64,000 nt of DNA, from the NCBI RefSeq assembly GCF_000721495.1, contig NZ_JOHY01000023.1, positions 29,075 to 93,074 of the forward strand. The letters are read 5' to 3'. The notes beneath the pieces are model-generated. The model was not told the DNA's origin. It did no database searches and saw nothing but the letters and a program-made list of their open reading frames with translations. This DNA comes from Streptomyces sp. NRRL F-5123 (GTDB lineage Bacteria; Actinomycetota; Actinomycetes; Streptomycetales; Streptomycetaceae). A program made the position numbers and the translations under genes. Positions 1 through 8,381 of the stretch are shown here, one piece after another. The first letter of the stretch is position 1. Each line of letters begins with the position of its first letter.

Positions 1-1640
1 ATGATCAGCGTGGTGGGTCGGCGGGTCGCGGCCCGCAGCCTGTCGTGGATCTCGGACTCCACGCGCGCGTCGATCGCCGAGGTCGCGTCGTCGAGCACCA
101 GCACGGCCGGGTCGCCGAGCAGCGCGCGGGCGAGCGCGATGCGCTGCCGCTGCCCGCCGGAGAGCGTCAGGCCCTGCTCGCCGACGACGGTGTCGTAGCC
201 CTGCGGCAGCCGCCGGACGAACTCGTCGGCCCGCGCGATCGCGGCGGCCTCGCGGATCCGCTCCTCCGGGGCGTCAGGGGCGCCGTAGGCGATGTTGGCC
301 CGCACGGTGTCGGAGAGCAGCAGGCTCTCCTCGAAGACGTAGCCGATCGCCGAGCGCAGCGAGGCCGTCCGCAGCTCGCGCACGTCCGTGCCGCCGACCC
401 GCACCGCGCCTGACCCGACGTCGTAGAAGCGCGGCAGCAGGGCCGCGGCGGTGGACTTGCCGGAGCCGGCCGGGCCGATGAGGGCGACGGTCTCGCCGGG
501 GGCGATGTCGAGGCTGAAGCCGCGCAGCAGCGGGCGGCCGCCGTCGCCGTAGCCGAAGGTGACGTCCTGCCAGCTGAGGGCGGGCGGGCCGGGCGGCAGG
601 TCGGCGGCGCCGGGGGCGTCGGTGATCACGGGGGCCTCGTCGATGACCTCCAGCACGCGCTCGGTGCCGGCGCGGGCCTGCTGCCACACCGTCAGCAGCG
701 TCGCGACCTGGCGGACCGGGGTGACGAACGAGCCGAGGTAGCTGGTGAAGGCGAGGAAGGTGCCGAGCGAGATCCGGTCGTGCAGCGCGAGCCAGCCGCC
801 GAGCGCGAGGACGGCGACCTGGCCGAGCGCGGGCACCGCCTGGAGGGCGGGCGTGTAGCGGCTGGTGTAGCGCACGACCCGCAGCCGGGAGGCGAACAGC
901 CGGCGGGCACGCCCCTCCAGCGCGGTCAGCTCGCGCCCCTCCTGCCCGAAGCCCTTGACCACCCGCACGCCGGTGACCGCGGCCTCGACGGTGGAGGCGA
1001 CCTCGGCGGCCTCCTGCTGGGCGTGCCAGTTCGCGGGGAAGAGGTGCCGGCGGCTGCTGCGCACGACGATCCACAGCAGCGGGCCGACGACCAGCGCGAC
1101 GAGCGTCAGCAGCGGTGAGAGCCACGCCATGAAGCACAGCGAGACGACGAACATCAGGGCGTTGCCCGTCATGTTCGGCAGGAACTGCAGCAGCGTCTGG
1201 ATCAGGGTGATGTCGGAGATGGACCGGCTGACGACCTGGCCGGTGCGCAGGTCGTCCTGCTGCCTGCCGCCGAGGCGCAGCAGCGCGGCGAAGGCGTCGC
1301 CCCGCAGGTCGTACTGCACCCCCAGGGACAGCCGCCCCGCCCGGTAGCGGCGGGTGAAGCCGCCCAGGAAGCGGACCGCGCCGAGCCCGGCGAGCAGGCC
1401 GATCCACCAGCCGAGCGGGCTGTCCGCGCCGGACGCGACGGCGTCCACCACGTGCCGCAGCACCAGCGGCAGGACGGCGGTGGCGGTCGCCGCGACGACC
1501 GCGCCGCCGAAGGCGGCGACGAGGTCGGTGCGGTGGCGCAGGCAGTAGCCGGCGAGCCGGCGGATCCAGCCGGGGTGCGGCGCGGCCGGGCCGGCCGCCG
1601 CGGCGGCCGGCCCGGGTGCGGCGCTCGTACAGTCGGTCAC
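1..1640 (-). CDS. ABC exporter, fused membrane and ATPase domains (3' end outside window)
   Basis: The 546 visible residues form an ABC-type exporter half. An N-terminal membrane domain with several hydrophobic spans covers about residues 40-330. A nucleotide-binding domain follows, with Walker A GPAGSGKST near 389, signature LSGGQ near 490 and Walker B VLVLDD near 512. The D-loop SAID is present and the H-loop lies beyond the left edge. It starts with GTG, and the GTG overlaps the TGA of the upstream monooxygenase (GTGA), so translation is probably coupled. An exporter at the end of an uptake and monooxygenase operon is unexpected; it may remove a toxic product or simply be co-transcribed. 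The substrate cannot be read from sequence. It may continue as a half transporter or as a double-length fusion. Confidence 0.88.
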   Translation of the reverse strand, partial: MTDCTSAAPGPAAAAAGPAAPHPGWIRRLAGYCLRHRTDLVAAFGGAVVAATATAVLPLVLRHVVDAVASGADSPLGWWIGLLAGLGAVRFLGGFTRRYRAGRLSLGVQYDLRGDAFAALLRLGGRQQDDLRTGQVVSRSISDITLIQTLLQFLPNMTGNALMFVVSLCFMAWLSPLLTLVALVVGPLLWIVVRSSRRHLFPANWHAQQEAAEVASTVEAAVTGVRVVKGFGQEGRELTALEGRARRLFASRLRVVRYTSRYTPALQAVPALGQVAVLALGGWLALHDRISLGTFLAFTSYLGSFVTPVRQVATLLTVWQQARAGTERVLEVIDEAPVITDAPGAADLPPGPPALSWQDVTFGYGDGGRPLLRGFSLDIAPGETVALIGPAGSGKSTAAALLPRFYDVGSGAVRVGGTDVRELRTASLRSAIGYVFEESLLLSDTVRANIAYGAPDAPEERIREAAAIARADEFVRRLPQGYDTVVGEQGLTLSGGQRQRIALARALLGDPAVLVLDDATSAIDARVESEIHDRLRAATRRPTTLI

Positions 1641-3031
1641 GAAACCTCCGGGAGTGCGATGCCGAGGTGCCCGGCGCCGACCGCGCCGGTGTCCGCGGGG
1701 TCGAAGAGCCGGTTGGCGGGTCGCGGCAGCCCGTAGTGCTCGCGCAGCGTGCGGCCGGTGTACTCGGTGCGGAAGAGGCCGCGCTCCTGGAGGATCGGCA
1801 CGACCCGGTCGACGAACAGCTCCAGGCCGGAGGGCAGCACGGCGGGCATGATGTTGAAGCCGTCGGCGGCGCCCGCGTCGTACCACTCCTCGATGGTGTC
1901 GGCGACCTGCTCCGCGGTGCCGGCGAAGGTGCGGTGGCCGCGGCCGCCGCCGAGCCGGCCGATGAGCTGGCGCACGGTCAGCCGCTCGCGCCGGGCCAGC
2001 TCCACGATGAGGGTGAAGCGGCTCTTGGCGCCCTCGATCTCGTCCTCGCTGGGGATGTCCGCGGGCAGTTCCCTGTCCAGCTCCAGCCGCTCGGGCTCGA
2101 TGCGCAGCGTCCTGGAGAGCTGCCGCACGGCGTACTCGGGGCGGATCAGCCGGTCCAGCTCGTCGTCGAGGGCGTGCGCCTGCTCCTCCGTGTCGCCGAT
2201 GACGGGCACGATGCCGGGCAGGATCTTGATGCCCTCGGGGTCGCGCCCGAAGGCGGCGGCGCGCTGCTTGACGTCCTTGTAGAAGGCGACGGCCTCTTCG
2301 AGGGTCTGCTGGGCAGTGAAGACCGCCTCGGCGTAGCGGGCGGCGAAGTCCTTGCCGTCCTCGCTGGAGCCCGCCTGCACCAGGAGCGGGTAGCCCTGCG
2401 GGGAGCGCTGCACGTTGAGCGGTCCGTCCACCCGGAAGTACGTACCCCGGTGGTCGACCTTGCGCACCTTGTCCGCCAGCGCGTGGACGCCGGACTCCTT
2501 GTCGGCCACGACCGCGTCGTCCGACCAGCTGTCCCACAGCTTCGTCGCGACGTCGACGAACTCGGCGGCACGCAGGTAGCGGTCGCGGTGCAGCGGGGTG
2601 TCGTCGAGGCCGAAGTTGCGGGCCGCCTCGGCGCCCGCGGTGGTCACGATGTTCCAGCCGGCCCGGCCGCCGGAGACGTGGTCCACCGAGGCGAACCGGC
2701 GGGCCAGGTTGTAGGGCTCGTTGTAGCTGGTGGAGGCCGTCGCGATGAGGCCGATGTGCTCGGTGGCCGCGGCGAGCGCGGTGAGCAGCACGGTGGGTTC
2801 CAGCTTGCTGCCGGGGCGGCGGCCGGGGTCGCCCATGAGTACGGGGCTGTCGGCGAGGAAGAGCGAGTCGAGCCGGCCGCGCTCGGCGATACGGGCGAGG
2901 TTGCGGTAGTGGTCGATGTCGGTGCCGCCGGAGGCCGGGCTCTCCGGGAGCCGCCAGGCCGCCTCGTGGTGCCCGACGGACATCAGGAAGGCGTTGAGGT
3001 GCAGCGGCTTGCGGTCAGTCCTGGGGGTCAT
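1637..3031 (-). CDS. LLM-class FMN-dependent monooxygenase (NtaA/SnaA/DszA/SoxA family)
   Basis: This 464-residue protein has the length and layout of the NtaA/SnaA/DszA/SoxA branch of the bacterial luciferase superfamily. It shows the family N-terminus with LNAFLMSVGHHEAAWR, a GRAGWNIVT segment near residue 128 and the AARNFG stretch after it. These enzymes use reduced FMN supplied by a separate reductase to oxygenate and cleave C-S or C-N bonds. The flavin reductase at the head of the operon is the likely partner. The start overlaps the end of the ATPase gene by 17 bp. Beside a sulfonate-type ABC importer the likely job is releasing sulfur from an imported organosulfur compound; the exact substrate is inferred only by context, and an aminopolycarboxylate substrate is also possible. 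Confidence 0.9.
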   Translation of the reverse strand: MTPRTDRKPLHLNAFLMSVGHHEAAWRLPESPASGGTDIDHYRNLARIAERGRLDSLFLADSPVLMGDPGRRPGSKLEPTVLLTALAAATEHIGLIATASTSYNEPYNLARRFASVDHVSGGRAGWNIVTTAGAEAARNFGLDDTPLHRDRYLRAAEFVDVATKLWDSWSDDAVVADKESGVHALADKVRKVDHRGTYFRVDGPLNVQRSPQGYPLLVQAGSSEDGKDFAARYAEAVFTAQQTLEEAVAFYKDVKQRAAAFGRDPEGIKILPGIVPVIGDTEEQAHALDDELDRLIRPEYAVRQLSRTLRIEPERLELDRELPADIPSEDEIEGAKSRFTLIVELARRERLTVRQLIGRLGGGRGHRTFAGTAEQVADTIEEWYDAGAADGFNIMPAVLPSGLELFVDRVVPILQERGLFRTEYTGRTLREHYGLPRPANRLFDPADTGAVGAGHLGIALPEVS

Positions 3032-3857
3032 GGTCCTTCTTCTCCTGGTCGTGGCCGAGCGCGCGGGCGTGGGCGGCGTGCGCGGGGGCCTCGTGCACGC
3101 CCTCCGGCAGCTCCACGCCGAGCGCGGCGAGCAGGGTGTCGCGGTACTCCTGGAAGCGCGGGTCGCGGCGGCTGCGCGGGCCGGCCAGGTCGACGGCGAT
3201 GTCCAGCGCGATCCGGCCGTCCTCCAGCACCAGGACCCGGTCGGCGAGCTCGACGGCCTCGTCCACGTCGTGCGTGACCAGCAGCACGGCAGGGCGGTGC
3301 CGCTCGTACAGCTCGCGCAGCAGGCCGTGCATCCGCAGCCGGGTCAACGCGTCGAGTGCCCCGAACGGCTCGTCGGCGAGCAGCAGTTGGGGCTCGCGGA
3401 CGAGGGCCCGGGCCAGCGCGGCGCGCTGCTGCTCGCCGCCGGACAGCTCGTGCGGCCAGGACCGCTCGCGGCCTTCGAGTCCGACCTCGGCGAGCGCGGT
3501 GCGGCCGCGCTCCCTGGCCTGCTTGCCGCGGATGCCGAGCACCACGTTGTCCAGCACCCGCAGCCAGGGCAGCAGCCGGGAGTCCTGGAAGGACAGCGAG
3601 ACCCGCTCGGGCACGCTCAGCTCGCCGGACCCGGCCACCCCGTGGTCGAGCCGGGCGACCGCCCGCAGCAGCGTGGACTTGCCGGAGCCGCTGCGGCCCA
3701 GCAGCGCGATGAACTCGCCCTGGCCCACCGTCAGGTCCAGCTCCCGCAGCACGTCCCGGTCGCCGAAGGAGCGGACCAGCCCGGCGGTGCGGACGGCGGG
3801 GGCAGCGGCGCCCGCGGCGGGGCGCTCGGCGGTCAGTCCGCCAGGGTGCGGCGCCAT
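3015..3857 (-). CDS. SsuB/TauB-type ABC transporter ATP-binding protein
   Basis: The 280-residue protein has all ABC ATPase motifs: Walker A GRSGSGKST at about 54-62, Q-loop SFQDSRLLPW at about 89-98, signature LSGGEQQ at 138-144, Walker B LLLADEP at 158-164 and H-loop VTHD. The SFQDxRLLPW Q-loop is typical of the nitrate/sulfonate/taurine importers. It powers import with the overlapping permease gene (25 bp overlap) and the Tat lipoprotein. The ATG was chosen because residues from there match the family and lie within the permease gene end. Cytoplasmic, membrane-associated. Confidence 0.92.
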   Translation of the reverse strand: MAPHPGGLTAERPAAGAAAPAVRTAGLVRSFGDRDVLRELDLTVGQGEFIALLGRSGSGKSTLLRAVARLDHGVAGSGELSVPERVSLSFQDSRLLPWLRVLDNVVLGIRGKQARERGRTALAEVGLEGRERSWPHELSGGEQQRAALARALVREPQLLLADEPFGALDALTRLRMHGLLRELYERHRPAVLLVTHDVDEAVELADRVLVLEDGRIALDIAVDLAGPRSRRDPRFQEYRDTLLAALGVELPEGVHEAPAHAAHARALGHDQEKKDHDPQD

Positions 3858-4723
3858 GACAGCACCTTCCGTTCTGCGGCACGCACGACCGCGTCGGAGA
3901 CGAAGCCGAACACCCCGTAGACCACGAGGCCCACGATGATGACGTCGGACTGGGCGTACTGCTGGGCCTGGAACATCATGTAGCCGAGGCCTTTGGTGGC
4001 GTTGACCTGCTCGACCACGACCAGGCCGAGCCAGGACGCGGTCACGGCGAGCCGCAGCCCGACGAAGAAGCCGGGCAGCGCGCCGGGCACGACGACCCGG
4101 CCGATGAACTGCGGCCGCGTCAGGTCCAGGCTCTCGGCCAGCTCGACGTACCTGCGGTCGATGCCGGTGAGCGAGGCGTAGGTGTTGATGTAGACGACCA
4201 CCGCGACGCCCACGGCGATCACGACCACCTTCATCTCCTCGCCGATGCCCAGCCACAGGATCATCAGCGGCAGCAGCGCGAGCGACGGGATGGCCCGCTT
4301 GACCTGGAGCGTGCCGTCGAGCAGGTACTCGCCGATCCGGCTGAGGCCCGCGGCGACCGCGAGCGCCACCCCGGCGAGGACGCCGAAGAGCAGCCCGAGG
4401 CCGGCGCGCTGCAGCGAGACCAGCATGTTGTCCTGCAGCCGCCCGCTCCTGACCAGGTCGACGAAGGTGGAGGCGACGGTGCCGGGGCCGGACAGGATAC
4501 GCGGGTCGAGGTAGCCGAGCGCGGACGAGGCCCACCAGACCAGCACCAGCAGCACCGGTCCGGCCAGCCGCGCGAAGGGGATCGCCCGGCCGGGCCCGAG
4601 CCGCCGGCGCCGGGCCGGGGCCTTGGCGGTTCGGACGGGTGCGGCCCGCCCGGGTACGGGGAGGCTACGGGCGCCGGCCGGGGCGGGCGGCGCCGCGACG
4701 GGCGTGGAAAGGATGTCGGTCAT
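3833..4723 (-). CDS. SsuC/TauC-type ABC transporter permease
   Basis: The 296-residue integral membrane protein has an N-terminal Pro/Ala-rich cytoplasmic tail of about 45 residues and then about six hydrophobic segments (for example PVLLVLVWWASSALGYL and GLLFGVLAGVALAVAAG). The EAA-type loop that contacts the ATPase is visible around ELAESLDLTRPQFIGRVVVP. The start codon overlaps the stop of the binding-protein gene as ATGA. This is the transmembrane channel of a sulfonate/taurine/nitrate-type importer. The GYMMFQAQQY motif near the C-terminus is typical of this family. Confidence 0.92.
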   Translation of the reverse strand: MTDILSTPVAAPPAPAGARSLPVPGRAAPVRTAKAPARRRRLGPGRAIPFARLAGPVLLVLVWWASSALGYLDPRILSGPGTVASTFVDLVRSGRLQDNMLVSLQRAGLGLLFGVLAGVALAVAAGLSRIGEYLLDGTLQVKRAIPSLALLPLMILWLGIGEEMKVVVIAVGVAVVVYINTYASLTGIDRRYVELAESLDLTRPQFIGRVVVPGALPGFFVGLRLAVTASWLGLVVVEQVNATKGLGYMMFQAQQYAQSDVIIVGLVVYGVFGFVSDAVVRAAERKVLSWRRTLAD

Positions 4724-5787
4724 GACGCCACCTGGTATTCCGCCGGTACGGCCTGCGAGGCCAGTCCCTCGAAGCGCCGGTCGAAGAGCTTCGCCGCCTC
4801 GACCTTCGGGACGAAGCCGCCGGCGGCCATCAGGTCGGCGGTCTCCTGCTCCCAGGCGATGGCCCGGTCCCAGCTGCGCGGGAAACGCGGCTGCGACTGG
4901 GAGGCGACGATGCGCTGCCCGTCCGCGGCCGTCACGCCCTGGTCCTTGACGTAGTAGCGCTGGATCCACTGGTCGGTGTGCTCCCACGCCCACACCACGC
5001 CCTGCGCCCACAGCGGGACGAAGCTGCGGATCGCGGCGACCTTGGCGTCGTCGTTGAGCACCTCGGTGGGCGCCCACAGGATCGTGAGCAGGTCGATCAC
5101 GTCGGTCTTCACGCCGCGCGCGCCGTCCTTGCCGTACTGGCCCAGGTACTTGGTGAGCGACGGCTCGCCGAGCGGGGCGACGTCCACCTGCTTGGACTGG
5201 AGGGCAGTGAGGAACTGCGTGCTGGGCAGCGGGACGAGCGAGACGTCGGAGTTCTTCAGGCCCGCCTCCTTCAGCGCGCGCAGCACCACCACGCCCTGGG
5301 CCTGCCCTTGCGAGAAGGCGATCTTCTTGCCGCGGAAGTCCGCGGCGGAGGCGATGGCGTCGCCGGAGCCGGGCGCGGTGGCGAAGGTGTAGATCGGGTG
5401 GTCGCGGGACTGCACGGCGACGATCCGGGCGCCGACCTTGATGGCCTCGGCCTGGATCGGCGGGACTCCGGCGTTGCTCGCCAGGTCGATGGAATGCGCC
5501 CGGAATCCCTGGATCACGTCGGGTCCCGCCGACAGGTTCGGCCAGCTGGACACCGTGAAGGGCAGCTGCTTGTCGAGTCCGGACTCGGCCAGTTGGAGCT
5601 GCGCGGTGTGGATGGATATCGCGAGTTTCGTGCCGGGCGGCGGCGCCCCCGAGGGAAGTGCGCGGGTCGGCACCGTGTCGATCGAGGCGGACGTGCTGCG
5701 CGAGCAGGCGGCGAGCAGCGCGGCGCCTCCGGCGAGGGCGAGGAAGGACCGGCGCGGGACGGTTCCGGCGGTGGAGCGATGAGTCAT
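4720..5787 (-). CDS. Tat-exported lipoprotein, substrate-binding protein of sulfonate-type importer
   Basis: A 355-residue protein. The chosen ATG gives a twin-arginine signal (PRRSFLALAGG, Arg12-Arg13) and a lipobox ending at Cys28 (LLAAC), so it should be folded, exported by Tat and lipid-anchored. The mature part resembles the NMT1/SsuA-like periplasmic-binding fold. An in-frame ATG nine codons upstream exists but would place the twin arginines further from the start. It overlaps the permease by 4 bp. It captures the ligand outside the cell for the importer that follows. Confidence 0.9.
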   Translation of the reverse strand: MTHRSTAGTVPRRSFLALAGGAALLAACSRSTSASIDTVPTRALPSGAPPPGTKLAISIHTAQLQLAESGLDKQLPFTVSSWPNLSAGPDVIQGFRAHSIDLASNAGVPPIQAEAIKVGARIVAVQSRDHPIYTFATAPGSGDAIASAADFRGKKIAFSQGQAQGVVVLRALKEAGLKNSDVSLVPLPSTQFLTALQSKQVDVAPLGEPSLTKYLGQYGKDGARGVKTDVIDLLTILWAPTEVLNDDAKVAAIRSFVPLWAQGVVWAWEHTDQWIQRYYVKDQGVTAADGQRIVASQSQPRFPRSWDRAIAWEQETADLMAAGGFVPKVEAAKLFDRRFEGLASQAVPAEYQVAS

Positions 5788-5852
5788 GGCGATTCCTGGG
5801 GATGGGCCGGACACGGGATCCGGTCGTGGTGTGGGCGGGAGGTGAGGGTCGG

Positions 5853-6356
5853 TCAGAGCGTGTGGTAGCGGCCGTCGTGGAAGAGCAGCGGGGAGCGGGA
5901 GCCGCCCGTCCAGGCCTCATGGACCCGGCCGATCACGACCCGGTGGTCGCCGGCCGGCACGATCTGCTCGAACTCGACGCGCAGCCAGCTGCTCACCCCG
6001 TCGAGCACCGGCTCGCCCTGCGGCAGCCGGCGCCACGCGGTGGGCGCGGCGAAGCGGTCGATGCCGCTGGTGGCGAAGGTCCTGGCGACGTCCTCCTGGT
6101 CGGCGCCCAGGAAGTTGACGACCGCGCTGCCCGCCTGCTCGACGTGCGGCCAGGACGACGCGGTGACCCCGATACCGAAGGACACCAGCGGCGGGTGCAG
6201 GGACAGCGAGGTGAGCGAGGTCGCGGTGAAGCCCGCGGGGCCGCGCCCGGCGTCGACGGTGACGACCACCACGCCTGCGGGATGGTTGCGGAATACCTGC
6301 TTGAAGCGCTCGGGGTCGATCCCCGAGGCGGGAAGTGACGGCACGGTGATGGTCAA
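5853..6356 (-). CDS. NAD(P)H:FMN flavin reductase domain protein
   Basis: The 167-residue protein is a single flavin-reductase-like domain: FRNHPAGVVVVT near residue 20, the TATSLTSLSLHPPLVSFGI segment and a C-terminal GRVHEAW. Such proteins supply reduced FMN to two-component monooxygenases, here most likely the luciferase-family enzyme encoded three genes downstream. The start is TTG, supported by GGGGGAG three bases upstream; an internal GTG four codons later has no ribosome site at a usable distance. It is the first structural gene of the operon and is preceded by an unusually long leader of about 460 nt that contains a cysteine-rich short ORF. Confidence 0.88.
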   Translation of the reverse strand: MTITVPSLPASGIDPERFKQVFRNHPAGVVVVTVDAGRGPAGFTATSLTSLSLHPPLVSFGIGVTASSWPHVEQAGSAVVNFLGADQEDVARTFATSGIDRFAAPTAWRRLPQGEPVLDGVSSWLRVEFEQIVPAGDHRVVIGRVHEAWTGGSRSPLLFHDGRYHTL

Positions 6357-6527
6357 CGTCTCCCCCAGTTCGGTCGGGAGCGGGTGCGGGAAGGGGTGCG
6401 GCGGGCGTACGCAGGCGGCGCTGCCGGCCGTACGCGCGCAGCGGACAGCCCCACGCCCGCGGGCCGCACGGCATCGGGCGGCGGGGCGCGGTGGAGCTGA
6501 CGGGGAAGGGGATTAACGGGACGGAAT

Positions 6528-6546
6528 ACGGCAACGGAATTGCCGT
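6528..6546 (-). promoter_or_regulatory. inverted repeat in the operon leader
   Basis: ACGGCAA and TTGCCGT form perfect 7-bp arms around a 5-bp loop. The repeat lies between the cysteine-rich short ORF and the flavin reductase, within the predicted 5' leader. It could be a regulator site or an RNA hairpin in an attenuation system. There is no U tract, so it is not an obvious intrinsic terminator. Confidence 0.35.
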
Positions 6547-6645
6547 GCGCCACTCACGCAAACAGCCGCGGCCATTGACGGTCGCGCAACGGCCGGTGCG
6601 GGAAATGGGCGCCGGAAGGAATTCGGTTCGCTTGCCCTAGGTGCG

Positions 6646-6816
6646 TCACACGGCGCGGCAAGCGCCGGTACAGTTCCCGTACGGGCAGCGGGAAACGGCG
6701 TCGGCCGCACATCGGCGACCCGCCCGGCCGAAGCACTCGCGGGCCGGCACGGAGGGCACACGGAAGGAGTGCGCCGCACTCGGCGCCTGCTCCGGATTCC
6801 GCTGATTGCCGTTCAT
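6646..6816 (-). CDS. candidate leaderless cysteine-rich leader ORF (56 codons)
   Basis: This short ORF has an ATG six bases downstream of a plausible -10 hexamer, so the transcript would begin at or next to the start codon. Of its 56 residues five are cysteine (positions 28, 36, 44, 49, 53), concentrated toward the end (CPYGNCTGAC). It has no ribosome site, consistent with leaderless translation. It precedes the flavin reductase by 289 bp on the same strand. I recognise no protein family. It may be a regulatory leader whose translation senses charged tRNA-Cys, as known for short upstream ORFs of sulfur genes in mycobacteria. Whether it is translated is inference. Confidence 0.4.
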   Translation of the reverse strand: MNGNQRNPEQAPSAAHSFRVPSVPARECFGRAGRRCAADAVSRCPYGNCTGACRAV

Positions 6817-6822
6817 GAATCC

Positions 6823-6851
6823 ATTCTCGCGTGCGAGTTCTGCCAGGTCAA
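6823..6851 (-). promoter_or_regulatory. predicted promoter of the sulfur-type operon
   Basis: On the minus strand TTGACC (6851-6846) and GAGAAT (6828-6823) are separated by 17 bp, a good match to the vegetative HrdB consensus. The ATG of the short ORF begins at 6816, at the expected transcription start. The surrounding sequence is clearly less GC-rich than the neighbourhood. Confidence 0.5.
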
Positions 6852-6916
6852 CAATGCAACTGCCTGAATTAAGTCGGAATTCGGGCCCGCCGCCGGGCGG
6901 CACGGAGCGCATGCGC

Positions 6917-8182
6917 TCAGCACACCGCGGGCAGCGCGGGCCAGGGTCCGAGCGGGTCGGCGTAGAGGGCGCCGAGGGCCACCGCGCCGCCCGCTACCGG
7001 CAGGACGGAGCCGGTGAAGCTGCTCGGCAGTACCGCGCTCGCCGGGTCGTCGCACACCCAGGAGCGGGCGCCGACCTCCGCGCGCATGACGTCCAGACAC
7101 TCCGGGAGCCGCCCGGCGCCCGGCTCGACGACGACCACGACCTCCGGGTCGAACACGTCGAGCAGCAGCGCCACCGCCCGGCCCACCAGCACCGCCCGGC
7201 GGCGGAAGAGCGCCACCGCCCGGGGCTCGCCGGCCAGCGCGAGGTCGAGCAGCGCGCGGAAGTCTGCGACGTCCAGGCCGCGGGCGGCGGCCTGGCGCAC
7301 CAGCGCGGGTTCGGACACCTCGGACTGCAGGCAGCCCGGGGTGCCGCAGCCGCACGGCTCGGCGGGCGGCCCGCCCGTCCCTTCCGGCCCGACAGGCAGG
7401 TGCGCGACGCTGCCCGCCGCAGAGCGCGGCCCGCGGTGCACCCCGCCGTCGGTGGCGAAGGCGGCGTCCACGACGGCGCCGACGAAGAGCAGCACCGCGC
7501 TGCTCCGGGTCGTCACCGCGCCGAACAGCTGCTCCGCGCGGGCCAGCGCCCGCGAGTGGCTGTCGACGTGCACGGGCAGTCCGGTCGCGGCGGCCAGCAC
7601 CTCACGGGCCGCCACGTCCCGCCAGCCCAGCCGCGGGTGGTCGACGATCACACCCGCGTCCGGATCGACCCACTGTCCGGTCGCCACGCCGAGGGCGAGG
7701 ACGGTACGGCCGTCCGCGTGCTCCTCGACCAGCTGCGGCAGCCGGGCGGCGAGACCGTCGAGGACCTGCCGCGGATCGGTGCCGCGGTGCGGCCGCCGGT
7801 CGTCGGCGACGATCCGGCCGCGCAGGTCCATCAGCGCGAGGGTGCTGTGGGCGACGGCGATGTGCGCGCCCGCCACCAGGTAGCGGCCGGTGTCGATCTC
7901 CAGCGGGATGTGCGGGCGGCCCAGCCCGCGCGGGCCCGGCGCCTGCGGGCGCTCGGCGACCAGCCCGCGGGCCAGGAACTGCGTACAGTGCCCACTCACC
8001 GCCGCGGGCGACAGCCCGGTGAGCCGCGCGACGGTGCTGCGCGCCACCGGCCCGTGGTCGAGGATCGCGCGCAGCACCACGGGGGCCCCTGCGGGGCGGC
8101 GCGGCTGCGCCGCGGACGCCGCAACGTCCGGACGGCGCAAAGGAGTCGGGGCGGCGGAACGGTCGGGCGGCAGGACTACCAC
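6917..8182 (-). CDS. ROK-family transcriptional regulator
   Basis: The 421-residue protein starts with GTG (GGAAGG ribosome site) and has an N-terminal winged helix-turn-helix (about residues 34-90, VARSTVARLTGLSPAAVSGH) joined to a ROK domain. The ROK zinc motif is present as CGCGTPGCLQS. The ASKHA nucleotide-binding motifs of sugar kinases are weak, so it is probably a regulator and not a kinase. It lies upstream of, and on the same strand as, the importer and monooxygenase operon and behind a canonical leader peptide, so it is the likely local regulator. Its effector is unknown; the usual sugar ligands need not apply. Confidence 0.85.
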   Translation of the reverse strand: MVVLPPDRSAAPTPLRRPDVAASAAQPRRPAGAPVVLRAILDHGPVARSTVARLTGLSPAAVSGHCTQFLARGLVAERPQAPGPRGLGRPHIPLEIDTGRYLVAGAHIAVAHSTLALMDLRGRIVADDRRPHRGTDPRQVLDGLAARLPQLVEEHADGRTVLALGVATGQWVDPDAGVIVDHPRLGWRDVAAREVLAAATGLPVHVDSHSRALARAEQLFGAVTTRSSAVLLFVGAVVDAAFATDGGVHRGPRSAAGSVAHLPVGPEGTGGPPAEPCGCGTPGCLQSEVSEPALVRQAAARGLDVADFRALLDLALAGEPRAVALFRRRAVLVGRAVALLLDVFDPEVVVVVEPGAGRLPECLDVMRAEVGARSWVCDDPASAVLPSSFTGSVLPVAGGAVALGALYADPLGPWPALPAVC

Positions 8183-8293
8183 GGTGGGCCTTCCAGGTCG
8201 TCGACGGCGGCGGGGGCGCAGCCGTGCACGCGCGCCGGCGGCGAACCGGCGGGGCGGGCACCCCCGTTGGGGCTCCGTACGGAGCTCGTGCGG

Positions 8294-8374
8294 TCAGACC
8301 TGGTGACACGCGGCGGAGCACACGCGCTTGAGGTCGACATGACCCCGCGTCGTGAGGTGTGTGGTCCGCTGCAT
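8294..8374 (-). CDS. leader peptide (26 aa, TRxHVDLxRV type), leaderless
   Basis: This 26-codon ORF encodes a peptide containing LTTRGHVDLKRVCSAAC, the recurrent short-peptide motif found in streptomycetes upstream of sulfur-metabolism and ABC-import genes and usually annotated 'putative leader peptide'. Two cysteines are at positions 19 and 23. The ATG lies seven bases after a TACGTT -10 hexamer, so the mRNA is predicted to be leaderless. The ROK regulator starts 111 bp downstream. The peptide is probably a regulatory leader and not a functional protein product; the mechanism is inferred. Confidence 0.8.
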   Translation of the reverse strand: MQRTTHLTTRGHVDLKRVCSAACHQV

Positions 8375-8381
8375 GCCGCGC

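Noticed and set aside
6554..6736. Alternative reading frame in the operon leader resembling the TRxHVDL motif
   Set aside because: The segment CRRVTHLGQ-like text differs from the canonical motif, lies in a different frame from the leaderless start, and has no ribosome site.
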